In this document: piece by piece, positions 8,479 to 17,422 of the stretch | Position numbering within the stretch: position 1 is the stretch's first letter | Layout of the letters: each line of letters begins with the position of its first letter | NCBI GenBank assembly: GCA_902805975.1 | Contig: CADCUT010000177.1 | Location: 1 to 64,000, forward strand | DNA: 64,000 bases | Direction: 5' to 3' | Origin: an uncultured Rubrobacteraceae bacterium | GTDB taxonomy: Bacteria; Actinomycetota; Rubrobacteria; Rubrobacterales; Rubrobacteraceae | Made by a program: the position numbers and the translations under genes | Notes under the pieces: model-generated | The model's database searches: none | What the model was told of the DNA's origin: nothing | What the model saw: the letters and a program-made list of their open reading frames with translations, nothing else

Positions 8479-9986
8479 GCCGCGTCCCCCCCGCCCGGAA
8501 CCGCGTCTAGCACCCGGCGGGCCCGGGGCGCCGAGAGAAAGCACGCCCGCCGCCCCTCATCCCCGACCCGGCCGGCCAGCACCCGCAACGCCGCCGCCGC
8601 GCGGCGAAAAGCCCCCGTGGCCTCCCCGGGCTCGTCGCGTACCTCGAGAAGCTCGCCCGCCTCGGCCGCAACCTGCCAAGCCTCCCCTGGCAGCCCTAGC
8701 TCTTCGGCCAACGCCTCCGCTTCGAGCAGGTACTCGACGGCGCGTCCCGTCTCCCCATCCCGGTGCGACAGAAGGGCCTTCGCCCGCAGGTACGGGACGC
8801 GGAAGCGCCGGTTTCCCTCCAACCGCTCCCCGAAGCGCGTAACCTCCCGGCGGGCGAGCCCTTCGTCTCCACCCCAGAGCAGCGCCTCAACCTCGTGGTG
8901 GCGCCACAAGTCCCTCCACACCAGCACCGAGGGGGTTCCGGCCCTCACCTTCACCGCCTCTAGCGCGTGGGCGTGGGCGCCGGCCCAATCTCCGGCCAGC
9001 GACCGGTTCGCGCACAGCCCGGAGAGCATGATTATGCCGTGCGACGCGATGGGCACCGCGCCGGCGACCTCCAGCGACTCCCTGTACGCCGCCCGGGCCT
9101 CCTCCAGCCCGAAAAGGGCCTGCCACGCGTTGCCCAGGGCCCAGAGCATGTAGAAGAGCGTCATGGGGTTGGGCAGGTTGCGGGCCGACTCCACGCCATT
9201 CTGCGTCAGCCGGAGCGCCTCCTCGTACTCGCCGGCGTCCAGCAGGTTGTGCGAGAGGTTCAGGGAGGCGAAAACCACGACCCAGTCGTTTTGGATCTCC
9301 CGGCCGATGGCGAGCGCGAGGCGTCCCGCGGCGGTGCCGGCCCGTATCCCGCCGAGGTTCGACTGGCCGAGGGCGATCAAGCACAGGCAGTTGGCCTCCA
9401 TAGCCCGCACGTAGAGCGCGTCTGAGGGCGGAGAGCCGGCCCAGAGGAACTGCATCGCGAGCGCGCCGGCCCCCATCGCGCGCCCGTTCATCCTCCCGTA
9501 CATCGCGCCGGCCTCGCCGGCCAGCGCCACGCACTCCCCCCAGCTCCCGCGGAAGGCTTGGGCGCTGGCGAGGACGTAGAGGCTGCGCGCGGCCAGTTCC
9601 TCGTCACCGAGTTGTCGGGCGAGGAAGAGGGCGCCCTCTCCCCGCGCGAGCGCCTTCTCTGGTTCCCAGCCGAGGGTCGCCACCTGCGCCAGGTTCCACT
9701 CCGTCTCGGCCAATACCGACCGGTCTCCGGACTCCCGGGCCGCGCCCAGGGCCTCCGTCAGCAACCCCTCGCCCGCCTCTACGTCCAGGGAACGCTGCAC
9801 CGCGAGAACCGCCAACCGGCTCAGGGCGGCCCACTGGAGCCTGGGCTCCAGGGCCTCCCGCCCGTGCGCGAGCATGGACTCGTAGGAGGCCCGCGCCTCC
9901 TCCCACTCACCGGCCAGCTCGTAGGCGCGACCGAGGTTGGTGTGGAGGTGTTCGATCTCCGCCGCCGAAGGTCCGCCAACGATCAC
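8475..9986 (-). CDS. TPR-repeat protein (module 2)
   Basis: GRAYELAGEWEEARASYESMLAHGREA...; GTG start in 4-nt overlap with the upstream ORF. Confidence 0.85.
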   Translation of the reverse strand: MIVGGPSAAEIEHLHTNLGRAYELAGEWEEARASYESMLAHGREALEPRLQWAALSRLAVLAVQRSLDVEAGEGLLTEALGAARESGDRSVLAETEWNLAQVATLGWEPEKALARGEGALFLARQLGDEELAARSLYVLASAQAFRGSWGECVALAGEAGAMYGRMNGRAMGAGALAMQFLWAGSPPSDALYVRAMEANCLCLIALGQSNLGGIRAGTAAGRLALAIGREIQNDWVVVFASLNLSHNLLDAGEYEEALRLTQNGVESARNLPNPMTLFYMLWALGNAWQALFGLEEARAAYRESLEVAGAVPIASHGIIMLSGLCANRSLAGDWAGAHAHALEAVKVRAGTPSVLVWRDLWRHHEVEALLWGGDEGLARREVTRFGERLEGNRRFRVPYLRAKALLSHRDGETGRAVEYLLEAEALAEELGLPGEAWQVAAEAGELLEVRDEPGEATGAFRRAAAALRVLAGRVGDEGRRACFLSAPRARRVLDAVPGGGDAA

Positions 9987-11407
9987 GGCGTCGCCCCCTC
10001 CCCGCCAAGATCCCGGGCCGCCAGCACGCGTCGCACCGGCGCCGCCGATACGAAGCCCTCCCGCAGCCCCGGGTCCTCCAGCCCCTCGGCCAGCGCCCGG
10101 AGCGTCTCGGCAGCCCGACGAAAAGCTCTGTCGGCCGCTGCGCGCTCGCCGCGCTCGCGGAGGAGCCCCCCGAGCGCGGCCCGCACCTGCCAGGACTCGC
10201 CCGGGAGCCCGATCTCCTCGACGAGCTCCTCCGCCCCCCTGAGGTGCCCGAACGCGGTCTCGGCATCGCCCGCCCAGCGGGCCACCGCCGCCAGAGACCG
10301 CAGGTGGACGACGCGCAGGCGACGGACCCCCCCTGCGTCCTCGTCCAGCCTCCTCGCCTCCTCGATCGCCCCATCCCCATCTCCGCCGCGCAACAGCGCC
10401 TCGATCTCGTGGTGGCGGTGGAGGGGCTCTGACAATTGCAGCAGGACCTCGCCCCTCGCCTTCACCGCCCGGAGCGCCCGGGCGTGCGCCTCCCCCCAGT
10501 CGCCGTCCAGGGCGCCCAACGCGCAGAGCTTGGAGTGGACCAGCGCCCGGTACTGCGGGAGGATCACATAGCCGGCCATCTCCCGGTAGGCCGCCCGGGC
10601 TCTGTCGAGCCGGAACAGCGCCCGCTCGGCGTCGCCGAGCATCATGAGGCTGATGAACAGGCGCGGCGGGGAGCCCAGGGAACGCGCCGCCTCCACCGCC
10701 CCGCGCGCCAGCGAGAGGGCCTCCCCGTACTCCCCGACCTCCAGGAGCGCCAGCACCAGCCCGTGGGAGTCGGCCCGGTGGATATCCTGGTCGCCGAGCT
10801 CCCGCGTGGCGGCGAGGCGCTCGCGCCCGAGCCGGAGCGCCTCCCGCGGCCGGCCCAGCATAACCTCGCCCCAGGCCGCGAGGGTCAGGGCCTCGGCCTC
10901 CATCGCCCGGTCACCCATCGCGGCGAACAGCGAGCACGCCTCGGCGGTCCTCCCCGCTACCCCCTCCCAGCGGCCCGCCCAGGCCTCGAGGAGCGCGAGC
11001 AGAAAGTGGCCGTTGGCCACGAGGTCGTCCCTATCCAGGCCCTGCGCCAGCGACAGGGCCTCCCCGGCACGCCCCAGGGCGCACGACGGCGCCCACCCGG
11101 GGACCGCCGGCGCCCCGTCGTCCTCGTGCGTCTGTGCCCGGCCCTCGGCGCTCCCGTCCGTCTTGCGCCGCAATCCCCGAAAGAGCTCGTCGTCCTCCTC
11201 CGGACGGACGCTATGATCGGTGCCGAGAACGGCGAGGTGCATTAGGGCCTTCCACTCCTCCTCCCGGTCGCCCGCCTCGCGCGTCTCGGCGAGCATCCCC
11301 TCGTAGGCCTCCCGCGAGCGCCCCAGGTCGCGCGCAAGCCCGTAGGCGCGTCCGAGCCTCTCGTAGAGACCGATCCGTTCGGAGGGGGCGAAGGGCTGCG
11401 GCCTCAT
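9983..11407 (-). CDS. TPR-repeat protein (module 1)
   Basis: TPR-like repeats and shared C-terminal L..GLEDPGLREGFVSA..VRRVL motif; ATGA overlap with the BTAD/AAA gene. Confidence 0.85.
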   Translation of the reverse strand: MRPQPFAPSERIGLYERLGRAYGLARDLGRSREAYEGMLAETREAGDREEEWKALMHLAVLGTDHSVRPEEDDELFRGLRRKTDGSAEGRAQTHEDDGAPAVPGWAPSCALGRAGEALSLAQGLDRDDLVANGHFLLALLEAWAGRWEGVAGRTAEACSLFAAMGDRAMEAEALTLAAWGEVMLGRPREALRLGRERLAATRELGDQDIHRADSHGLVLALLEVGEYGEALSLARGAVEAARSLGSPPRLFISLMMLGDAERALFRLDRARAAYREMAGYVILPQYRALVHSKLCALGALDGDWGEAHARALRAVKARGEVLLQLSEPLHRHHEIEALLRGGDGDGAIEEARRLDEDAGGVRRLRVVHLRSLAAVARWAGDAETAFGHLRGAEELVEEIGLPGESWQVRAALGGLLRERGERAAADRAFRRAAETLRALAEGLEDPGLREGFVSAAPVRRVLAARDLGGEGATP

Positions 11408-13665
11408 CCCTTGGCCGGGGGCCTCTCTGCCAATAGCCTCTTGGCCTGCTCGTAGAAGCGTATGGCGTCCTGGACGGCGAAGACGGCCATCGCCTCGTCG
11501 CCGGCGGCCACGAGGTGGCGGAACGCGCTCTGGGCCTCCCCGGCGTTCAGGGCGTGGCGCACCAGCTCGGGGGCGGCCGCCCCCTCGTCCCGTAGGATCT
11601 CGAGCGCCCGACGGTGGAAGACGCGCCTACGGGCGGCGCCGGCCTCGGTATAGGCGACGTCCCGGATCTTGTCGTGGGCGAAGGCGTAAGAGTCCGAAGG
11701 GACCCTCCCGCCGCGCGCCTCCACGACGAGGCGGCCCCCGAGCGCCTCGTCCAGCGCCGAGAGCCCCTCCTCCTCCCCGAGATCGGCCACCCGAATCAGG
11801 CGCTCGAAGGTGAACCCGTGGCCGAGCACGGCCCCCGCGGCCAGGAGCCTCGAGGCCGCACCCCCCAGGCGCGAGAGTTGCGCCCCTATCGCCGCGCGCA
11901 CGCTCTCGGGGAGGTACCCCCTGCCGAGGGCCCGCCCCTCGCGCGCCTCGCGCGAGAGCCGGAGGAGCGGCTCGCCCCCGGGCCCGAGCCGGGACTCCAG
12001 GAGGCCGCGCTCGGAGAGGTCCTTTATGGTTTCCGCGAGAAAGAGCGGCTGCCCCCCGGTCTCCGCGAAGAGCCACTCACCGAACCGCTCCAGCTCCGGG
12101 TCCCCCGCGTCCGGCTCCCCGCCCGAGAGTACCCGGAGCAGGTCCAGGGTGTCCCCAGCATCCAGGGAGCCAAGATCCAGCCGTCGCACGACCAGCTCCC
12201 GGCCCAGCTCGGAGAGCCACCGAACGGGGGATGGTACGGAGTCGGTGGACTCGGGCCGAAGCCCCAGGACCAGGAGCACCCGCACGCCCTCCTCGGTCCA
12301 GCGCCGCCCGGCGTACTTGAGGACGTCGAGGGAGGCCCGGCTCGCCCAGTGCAGATCGTCGGCGAAAAAGACGACGGGCTCGTCCCCCGAGAGACCCGCG
12401 AGCGCGGCCACCAGCCGGGTTATCGCCTCGAAGAGCCGGGCGCTGGCCTCGGCCTCCTCCCCGATGGCCGGCCGGGGAAGGTCGGGGTAGCGCTCCCGGA
12501 GCTCCGGCAGCAGCCTGCCGAGCTCGGAGAGCCAGGCATCCTCCAGCAGGTCGTCGGGGGCGCGCTCGCGCTCGATGCGGGGCCTCAGGGCGTCCACGAG
12601 CACCCCGTAGGGGATACGCCCCCCCGCCTCGTGGGAGCGGCCGCGGAGCGTGTCGGCCCCGCGGGCGGAGGCCCAGGCGAGAAACTCTTCGGCGAGACGG
12701 GTCTTGCCGATGCCTGCGTCGCCGACCAGGGCCACGGCGCAGGGGGAGCCGGAGGCCGCCAGGCGGTACGCCTCGACGAGGGCCGCGAACTCGGCCTCGC
12801 GGTCTACGAAGGGTGTCTCGGGGAGCGCTCTCGGGTCGGGCCTCGCGTTCGGGGCGGGCTCGCGCGGGAGGGCCTTCGCCTCCCTGGCCCTGGCGGCGAG
12901 GGTCTCGGTTTCGGGTGAGGGCGTGGCGTCGAGCCTATTCCTCAGCGCGGAGCGGAGGGCCTCGTAGCTGTCGAGCGCCCCGGCACGGTCGCCGAGGCCG
13001 AGCTGGGCCTCCATGAGCCTGCGGGCGGCCCCCTCGTCCAGGGGGGCGAGCTTTGCCCAGGCATCGGCGGTGAGCAGCCCCGCCCGCAGGTCGCCCCCCT
13101 CCGCCTGGATCTCCGAGAGCCTGTCGTGGACCAGCGAGGCCCGGCGGCGCCAGGCCTGTCGCTGGAGCTCAAGCCAGTGGTCGAACCCTGGCGCATCGTC
13201 CAGGCGAAAGCCTTGCAGGAAGTCTCCCCGGTAGGCCGCGACAGCGGTCTCGAGTCGCGAGAGGGCCTCCCGGTGGTCGCCGATGCGGCCCCCGGATCTG
13301 GCCACCGCGTAGCCGGCCTCCAAGGTCCGGAGGTCCGTGAGCACGTGGGGGTTCTCTCCGAGGACCAGCAGATCCCCCACCGCCCGCAGGTGGTTCTCGT
13401 CGAAGGAGCCGTCCTCCTCCCTCAACGGCGCGCGGAGGCTCAGGAGCGCGCTCCTGAGCGCGCTTCTCCCCCGCCCCTCGTCGCTACCGGGCCACAGAAG
13501 CTCGATCAGCTCATCCCTCGGACGCGCCCCGTCCTCCGCCGCGAGGTAGGCCAGCAGGGCCACGGCCTTGCGCGTCCCCGGCTTTACCGCCCGGCCGCCG
13601 TGCAGGACCTCCGGAGGTCCGAGCAGCCGGACGATCAGCCCGCCCACAGCCGCAACCCCGGGCAC
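11404..13665 (-). CDS. BTAD-domain / AAA ATPase transcriptional regulator (AfsR/MalT-like head)
   Basis: N-terminal VRLLGPPEVLHGGRAV...RKAVALLAYLA (SARP-type wHTH + BTAD), Walker A GDAGIGKTRL, VVFFADDLHWA Walker B. Confidence 0.9.
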   Translation of the reverse strand: MPGVAAVGGLIVRLLGPPEVLHGGRAVKPGTRKAVALLAYLAAEDGARPRDELIELLWPGSDEGRGRSALRSALLSLRAPLREEDGSFDENHLRAVGDLLVLGENPHVLTDLRTLEAGYAVARSGGRIGDHREALSRLETAVAAYRGDFLQGFRLDDAPGFDHWLELQRQAWRRRASLVHDRLSEIQAEGGDLRAGLLTADAWAKLAPLDEGAARRLMEAQLGLGDRAGALDSYEALRSALRNRLDATPSPETETLAARAREAKALPREPAPNARPDPRALPETPFVDREAEFAALVEAYRLAASGSPCAVALVGDAGIGKTRLAEEFLAWASARGADTLRGRSHEAGGRIPYGVLVDALRPRIERERAPDDLLEDAWLSELGRLLPELRERYPDLPRPAIGEEAEASARLFEAITRLVAALAGLSGDEPVVFFADDLHWASRASLDVLKYAGRRWTEEGVRVLLVLGLRPESTDSVPSPVRWLSELGRELVVRRLDLGSLDAGDTLDLLRVLSGGEPDAGDPELERFGEWLFAETGGQPLFLAETIKDLSERGLLESRLGPGGEPLLRLSREAREGRALGRGYLPESVRAAIGAQLSRLGGAASRLLAAGAVLGHGFTFERLIRVADLGEEEGLSALDEALGGRLVVEARGGRVPSDSYAFAHDKIRDVAYTEAGAARRRVFHRRALEILRDEGAAAPELVRHALNAGEAQSAFRHLVAAGDEAMAVFAVQDAIRFYEQAKRLLAERPPAKG

Positions 13666-13831
13666 GTTTTAGAGCGTCGCGACACCCCGACCGTCTCCCG
13701 CCCCCCGTCCCCCTTCGGCGGCCTCTCGGACCCGGTCGAGATGCGCAGAGAGACGACACCACCAGGGTCCCCTAGCCAGAACGCCAACTTCCGCCCGTTC
13801 CACTTCTCGAAGCCCACCCGCCCGCCGCCCG

Positions 13832-13879
13832 ATGCAACGTTACCGGCAGGATCCATTCTATCCGATCCACCCGTTGCAT
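13832..13879. promoter_or_regulatory. nested dyad upstream of the BTAD/AAA regulator
   Basis: ATGCAACG (13832-13839) / CGTTGCAT (13872-13879), concentric with GGAT-ccattct-ATCC (13849-13863). Confidence 0.5.
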
Positions 13880-13970
13880 GAGAATCCGCGTCCATCTGTG
13901 CAAGGCTAGCAGTCAAAGGTCAACGCACGGGTAAACACCGATTAAAATCTGGTGGACTCCGCAGGTGGCC

Positions 13971-14681
13971 TTAGGGCGGTGGTATCTCTTGGGGGCGGGG
14001 CACGAAGCGGTAGCCGATGCCGCGCTCGCTCCGGATGTAGCGCGGCTTGCCCGGAACATCGATCTTGCGGTGCAGACGTTCCACGAAGACCTTCAGGTAG
14101 TGTTCGGCGTCCGTGTACGCCGGTCCCCACGCTCTCCCGAGCAGGTAACGGTGGGGCAGCACGGTTCCCGGGTGCGCCATCAGCGCCTCGAGCAGGCGAA
14201 ACTCGGTGGGCGTGAGCCTGACGGACTCCCCCCGGAAGCGCGCCTCCCGGGTCGCGGAGTCAAGGGCCAGGTCGCCGACGACGAGGTCGGGTCCTGGCAA
14301 CGCGAGGCCCTCGTTCGCCCTTCGCAGGAGCGCCCGCAGGCGCGCGAGCAACTCGGGGTGGTCGAAGGGCTTGGTCAGGTAGTCGTCGGCGCCGAGGTCG
14401 AGCGCCCTGACCTTGTCGCGCGTCCCCTCCCGGACGGTGAGCATCAGTATGGGCACCCGGGATCTCTCGCGGATGCGCCGGCAGACCTCGAAGCCGTCGG
14501 GCGGCGGCATCGCGACGTCGAGCACGACAAGGTCGGGCCCGACCTCGGCGAACCGGCGGAGCGCCTCCTCCCCCCCCGAGGCGATGGTGATCTCGCAGTC
14601 GGGCCAGATCATCCTGGCCCCGAAGGCGACGACCCGGGCCACGTCGCGCGCGTCGTCGGCGATGAGCAGCTTGACCGTCAT
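13971..14681 (-). CDS. response regulator, OmpR/PhoB family
   Basis: Receiver (LLIADD...LVVLDVAMPPPDG...LGADDYLTKPF) plus wHTH (LTPTEFRLLEALM...RYIRSERGIGYRFV). Confidence 0.95.
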   Translation of the reverse strand: MTVKLLIADDARDVARVVAFGARMIWPDCEITIASGGEEALRRFAEVGPDLVVLDVAMPPPDGFEVCRRIRERSRVPILMLTVREGTRDKVRALDLGADDYLTKPFDHPELLARLRALLRRANEGLALPGPDLVVGDLALDSATREARFRGESVRLTPTEFRLLEALMAHPGTVLPHRYLLGRAWGPAYTDAEHYLKVFVERLHRKIDVPGKPRYIRSERGIGYRFVPRPQEIPPP

Positions 14682-15940
14682 CCCACCCCCGATTTCACCG
14701 GGAGAACGACGACAAAGCTCGCGCCGCCTCCGGGCCGGTTCTCGGCCCAGACCCTCCCGCCGTGCATCTCCACGATGCTGCGGGTGATCGCCAGCCCGAT
14801 CCCGGAGCCCCCTTCCTCCGTCTCCAGCCGGTGGAAGCGGCGGAAGACGGCCTCCATCTCGGCCTCGGGGATGCCGGGACCGTCGTCCGAGACGGTGAGC
14901 GAGGCCTCACTGTCCGAGGTGCGGCCGACCAGGAGAACGCGCGTGCCTTGTGGGGTGTGCAGGTGGGCGTTCTCGAGAAGGTTCACCACGACCTGCTCCA
15001 GCAGCCGGGAGTCGCCCTCGACGGGCAGCGCCGCCGGGAGGTCCATCTCAAGCGTCTGTCCCTTCTCGCGGAGCAGGGGGTCCAAGGAGGAGACGGCCTC
15101 ACCGGCGACGGCGCGCAGGTCGAGGGGCTCGCGTTCGAGCCGCAAGGTTCCGGCCTCCAGCCGGTTGTAGGCGAGGAGGTCGTCCACGATCATGCCGAGC
15201 CGGGCCGTGTTGCGCCGGGCGTTCTCCAGAAGCTCGCGCTCCCCCGGCCGCAGCCGCCCGCGCGCGCTCTCCTCCAGCAGCCCGAGACCGGCCCGGGTTG
15301 CCGTCAGGGGGGTTTTGAGGTTGTGGGAGACCGAGGAGACGAACCGCTCCCGCAGGCGGTCGAGCTCCCCCAGACGCTCGGAGGCGCCGCGGGCCGAGCG
15401 GGCCGCCTCCCGCTCCAGCGCCACCCGCCGGGCGAGGACGGCCGTGTTGGCGCCGAACAGGGCCAGCAGGATCACCCGGCTCCCGAGACCCATCAGGCCA
15501 CCGTCGCCGCCGGTCGGCAGCGCCAGGTCGACGGCCGCCATAAGGCCCGCGGCGGCCGCCGTGTAGGCGAGGCTGTCGCGCAGGGTCAGGGTGGCCGCCG
15601 CGCAGACGACGCCCACAAAGAACAGCACAAAGAGCGGTCCGCCAGGTTCCGCGCCGAGAGCGTAGATCAGGGCGCTCGCGGGCAGATCCAGCGCGTACTT
15701 CAGCCTGTACGAGCGCAGCCTGGGCACCCGGATGCGGGCCAGGTCGAAGGCCAGCAGCAGGACGGCGGCCAGCACGACGAGGGCCCACGTCGGGATGCCG
15801 AGACGGCCGTCTGCGGGCTGCGCGAGGGTGAGCACGAGCAGGGCCGCGAGGCCGCCATACTCCACGACAGCCACCGCGCGGTCGAGGAACCCGCGCAGCC
15901 CCGGTTCCCCCAACACGCGCCCGCCCGACGGCTTCGACAT
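14678..15940 (-). CDS. sensor histidine kinase
   Basis: HisKA (FVSSVSHNLKTPLTATRAGL) and HATPase (NLLENAHLHTP...SDDGPGIP...GSGIGLAI); 4-nt overlap with the response regulator. Confidence 0.95.
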   Translation of the reverse strand: MSKPSGGRVLGEPGLRGFLDRAVAVVEYGGLAALLVLTLAQPADGRLGIPTWALVVLAAVLLLAFDLARIRVPRLRSYRLKYALDLPASALIYALGAEPGGPLFVLFFVGVVCAAATLTLRDSLAYTAAAAGLMAAVDLALPTGGDGGLMGLGSRVILLALFGANTAVLARRVALEREAARSARGASERLGELDRLRERFVSSVSHNLKTPLTATRAGLGLLEESARGRLRPGERELLENARRNTARLGMIVDDLLAYNRLEAGTLRLEREPLDLRAVAGEAVSSLDPLLREKGQTLEMDLPAALPVEGDSRLLEQVVVNLLENAHLHTPQGTRVLLVGRTSDSEASLTVSDDGPGIPEAEMEAVFRRFHRLETEEGGSGIGLAITRSIVEMHGGRVWAENRPGGGASFVVVLPVKSGVG

Positions 15941-16036
15941 GCCCCCGGACCTACCCGGCAAGTCCCACCACCGCCCCCGCCAACCGGCGCGAAGACGGCT
16001 CGACCCCTCCAGCGCGACGCACGGACTCCACCTTCC

Positions 16037-16058
16037 TCTCAGGCTCTTCTTAGGCGTC
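16037..16058. promoter_or_regulatory. 11-bp direct repeat (YCYNRGG-N4 family), 2 units
   Basis: TCTCAGGCTCT TCTTAGGCGTC, upstream of the histidine kinase gene. Confidence 0.45.
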
Positions 16059-16137
16059 CATCTTACCGGGCCGCCACCCCCGCTTCGACCGGGGGGCGTC
16101 TGGCCGTCGGGCGTTGGACGGACTGCAACCGGCTATG

Positions 16138-16180
16138 ATCACGCCCGCATCACGCTCTCTTCACGGCCGGTCGGTATCGT
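16138..16180 (+). promoter_or_regulatory. 11-bp direct-repeat box (WTCACG-N5 family) with promoter, site 1
   Basis: ATCACGCCCGC ATCACGCTCTC TTCACGGCCGG then TATCGT at 16175; aligns over ~48 bp with the site at 21405. Confidence 0.65.
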
Positions 16181-16251
16181 CAGGGGTGGCTAAAAGGGAA
16201 CAGAGCCCGCCCGAAGCTTCGCTGGAGGGCTCACGAGAGGATCTGGTGCCC

Positions 16252-16752
16252 ATGCCAGCGGTGACTTTTGCGGCGGCCATCTTGCCGGGCCAGGAGGAGG
16301 GGTGGAGACGCTTCGTGCAGGAGGTCTGGGAGATGCGGTCGGACGAGTACGAGGAGTGCCGGCGGCGCCTCGGCGTCCGCAACGAGTCGGTCTGGCTCGC
16401 GCGCACGGCGGGAGGCGAGACGGCCCTGGCGTACCTGGAGGCCGACGACACCGAGCGTCTGGTGAGCACCCTCGCGGCGTCCGCGGAGCCGTTCGACGTG
16501 TGGCTGAGGGGACGGCTCGCGGAGTTCCACGGCGGCGACCTGGCACGGACGCCCCGCCGGTCGGCAACCGAGCTGGTCTTCTCCTTCGAGCAGGCCGCCG
16601 GCGGGAGTCGTCGCATAAAATCCGAACAGAACCCGCCGGCGACCCGCGTGGCGGAAGGGCCGCCTACGGACGCCGCGCAGAGGGTGTCCGAGAGAGGTGG
16701 AGCGGAGGCAAGGGGACGGGAGACCCCACGCCGGGAGAGGCCGGAGACTTGA
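16252..16752 (+). CDS. conserved hypothetical protein (possibly DUF6176-like)
   Basis: Start at MPAVTFAAAILPGQEEGWRRFVQEVWE...YLEADDTERL; family by pattern memory only. Confidence 0.6.
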   Translation: MPAVTFAAAILPGQEEGWRRFVQEVWEMRSDEYEECRRRLGVRNESVWLARTAGGETALAYLEADDTERLVSTLAASAEPFDVWLRGRLAEFHGGDLARTPRRSATELVFSFEQAAGGSRRIKSEQNPPATRVAEGPPTDAAQRVSERGGAEARGRETPRRERPET

Positions 16753-16791
16753 GTAGGAGGCCAGGTCGGCGGCGCAGATGGCAGACCGCTT

Positions 16792-16822
16792 CTTCGGGGA
16801 CGGCTGCGGGCCGTCCCCGAAG
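16792..16822 (+). terminator. strong intergenic hairpin (terminator/attenuator-like)
   Basis: CTTCGGGGACGG-ctgcggg-CCGTCCCCGAAG, perfect 12-bp stem, 7-nt loop; no clear U-tract. Confidence 0.6.
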
Positions 16823-16861
16823 CGGATATCGTCAGGGACAAGGCTGAGGAGGTCGAACGTT

Positions 16862-17422
16862 TTGGATCACTTGATACGCAGCAGGCTGTTCTGGGTCGCC
16901 GGTCTCGCTGCGCTGGCGCTCGCCCTCTACCTCGCGCTCGGCGTGTTCGGCTTCCAGACCCTGTTCTTCGACGACGAAGTGAACGAGGACTTCCCGGTTG
17001 CCGGGCAGCCCGCCGGGGGGGCGTCCGGGCGGGAGGGTCCCGGGACGACGCAGGAGGAGGCGGGGCGGGACCGGTCCGGGGCACCGGACCTGGTTTCCTC
17101 CGGGCGGTTTCACCCCGTGGCCCATGAAGGCACTGGCGAGGCGCTGGTGTACCGGCTCGAAGACGGCTCCCACGTGCTGCGCCTGGAGGACATAGACATC
17201 TTTAACGGTCCGGCCCTCTACGTCTACGCGGTTGCGGCCCCCGACGCGAACGACGCCGACACCATTCTCAAAGCCGGGTTCGTCAGCGCCGGTCCGCTCA
17301 AGGGGAACCGGGGCAGTCAGACCTACGAGCTTCCGGCGGACTTCGACCCTTCGGTGCACCGCTCCGTCTCCGTGTGGCGCGAACGATTCTCCGTCAACTT
17401 CGCCACGGCGCCCCTCGGCTGA
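16862..17422 (+). CDS. membrane-anchored DM13-domain protein
   Basis: TTG start with gaggagg RBS, TM helix, then LEDIDIFNGPALYVYAV...GPLKGNRGSQTYELPADFD...VSVWRERFSVNFATAPL (DM13). Confidence 0.82.
   Translation: MDHLIRSRLFWVAGLAALALALYLALGVFGFQTLFFDDEVNEDFPVAGQPAGGASGREGPGTTQEEAGRDRSGAPDLVSSGRFHPVAHEGTGEALVYRLEDGSHVLRLEDIDIFNGPALYVYAVAAPDANDADTILKAGFVSAGPLKGNRGSQTYELPADFDPSVHRSVSVWRERFSVNFATAPLG

Noticed and set aside
11614-12918. 434-aa plus-strand ORF opposite the BTAD/AAA regulator
   Set aside because: Low-complexity antisense ORF; Walker motifs lie on the minus strand.
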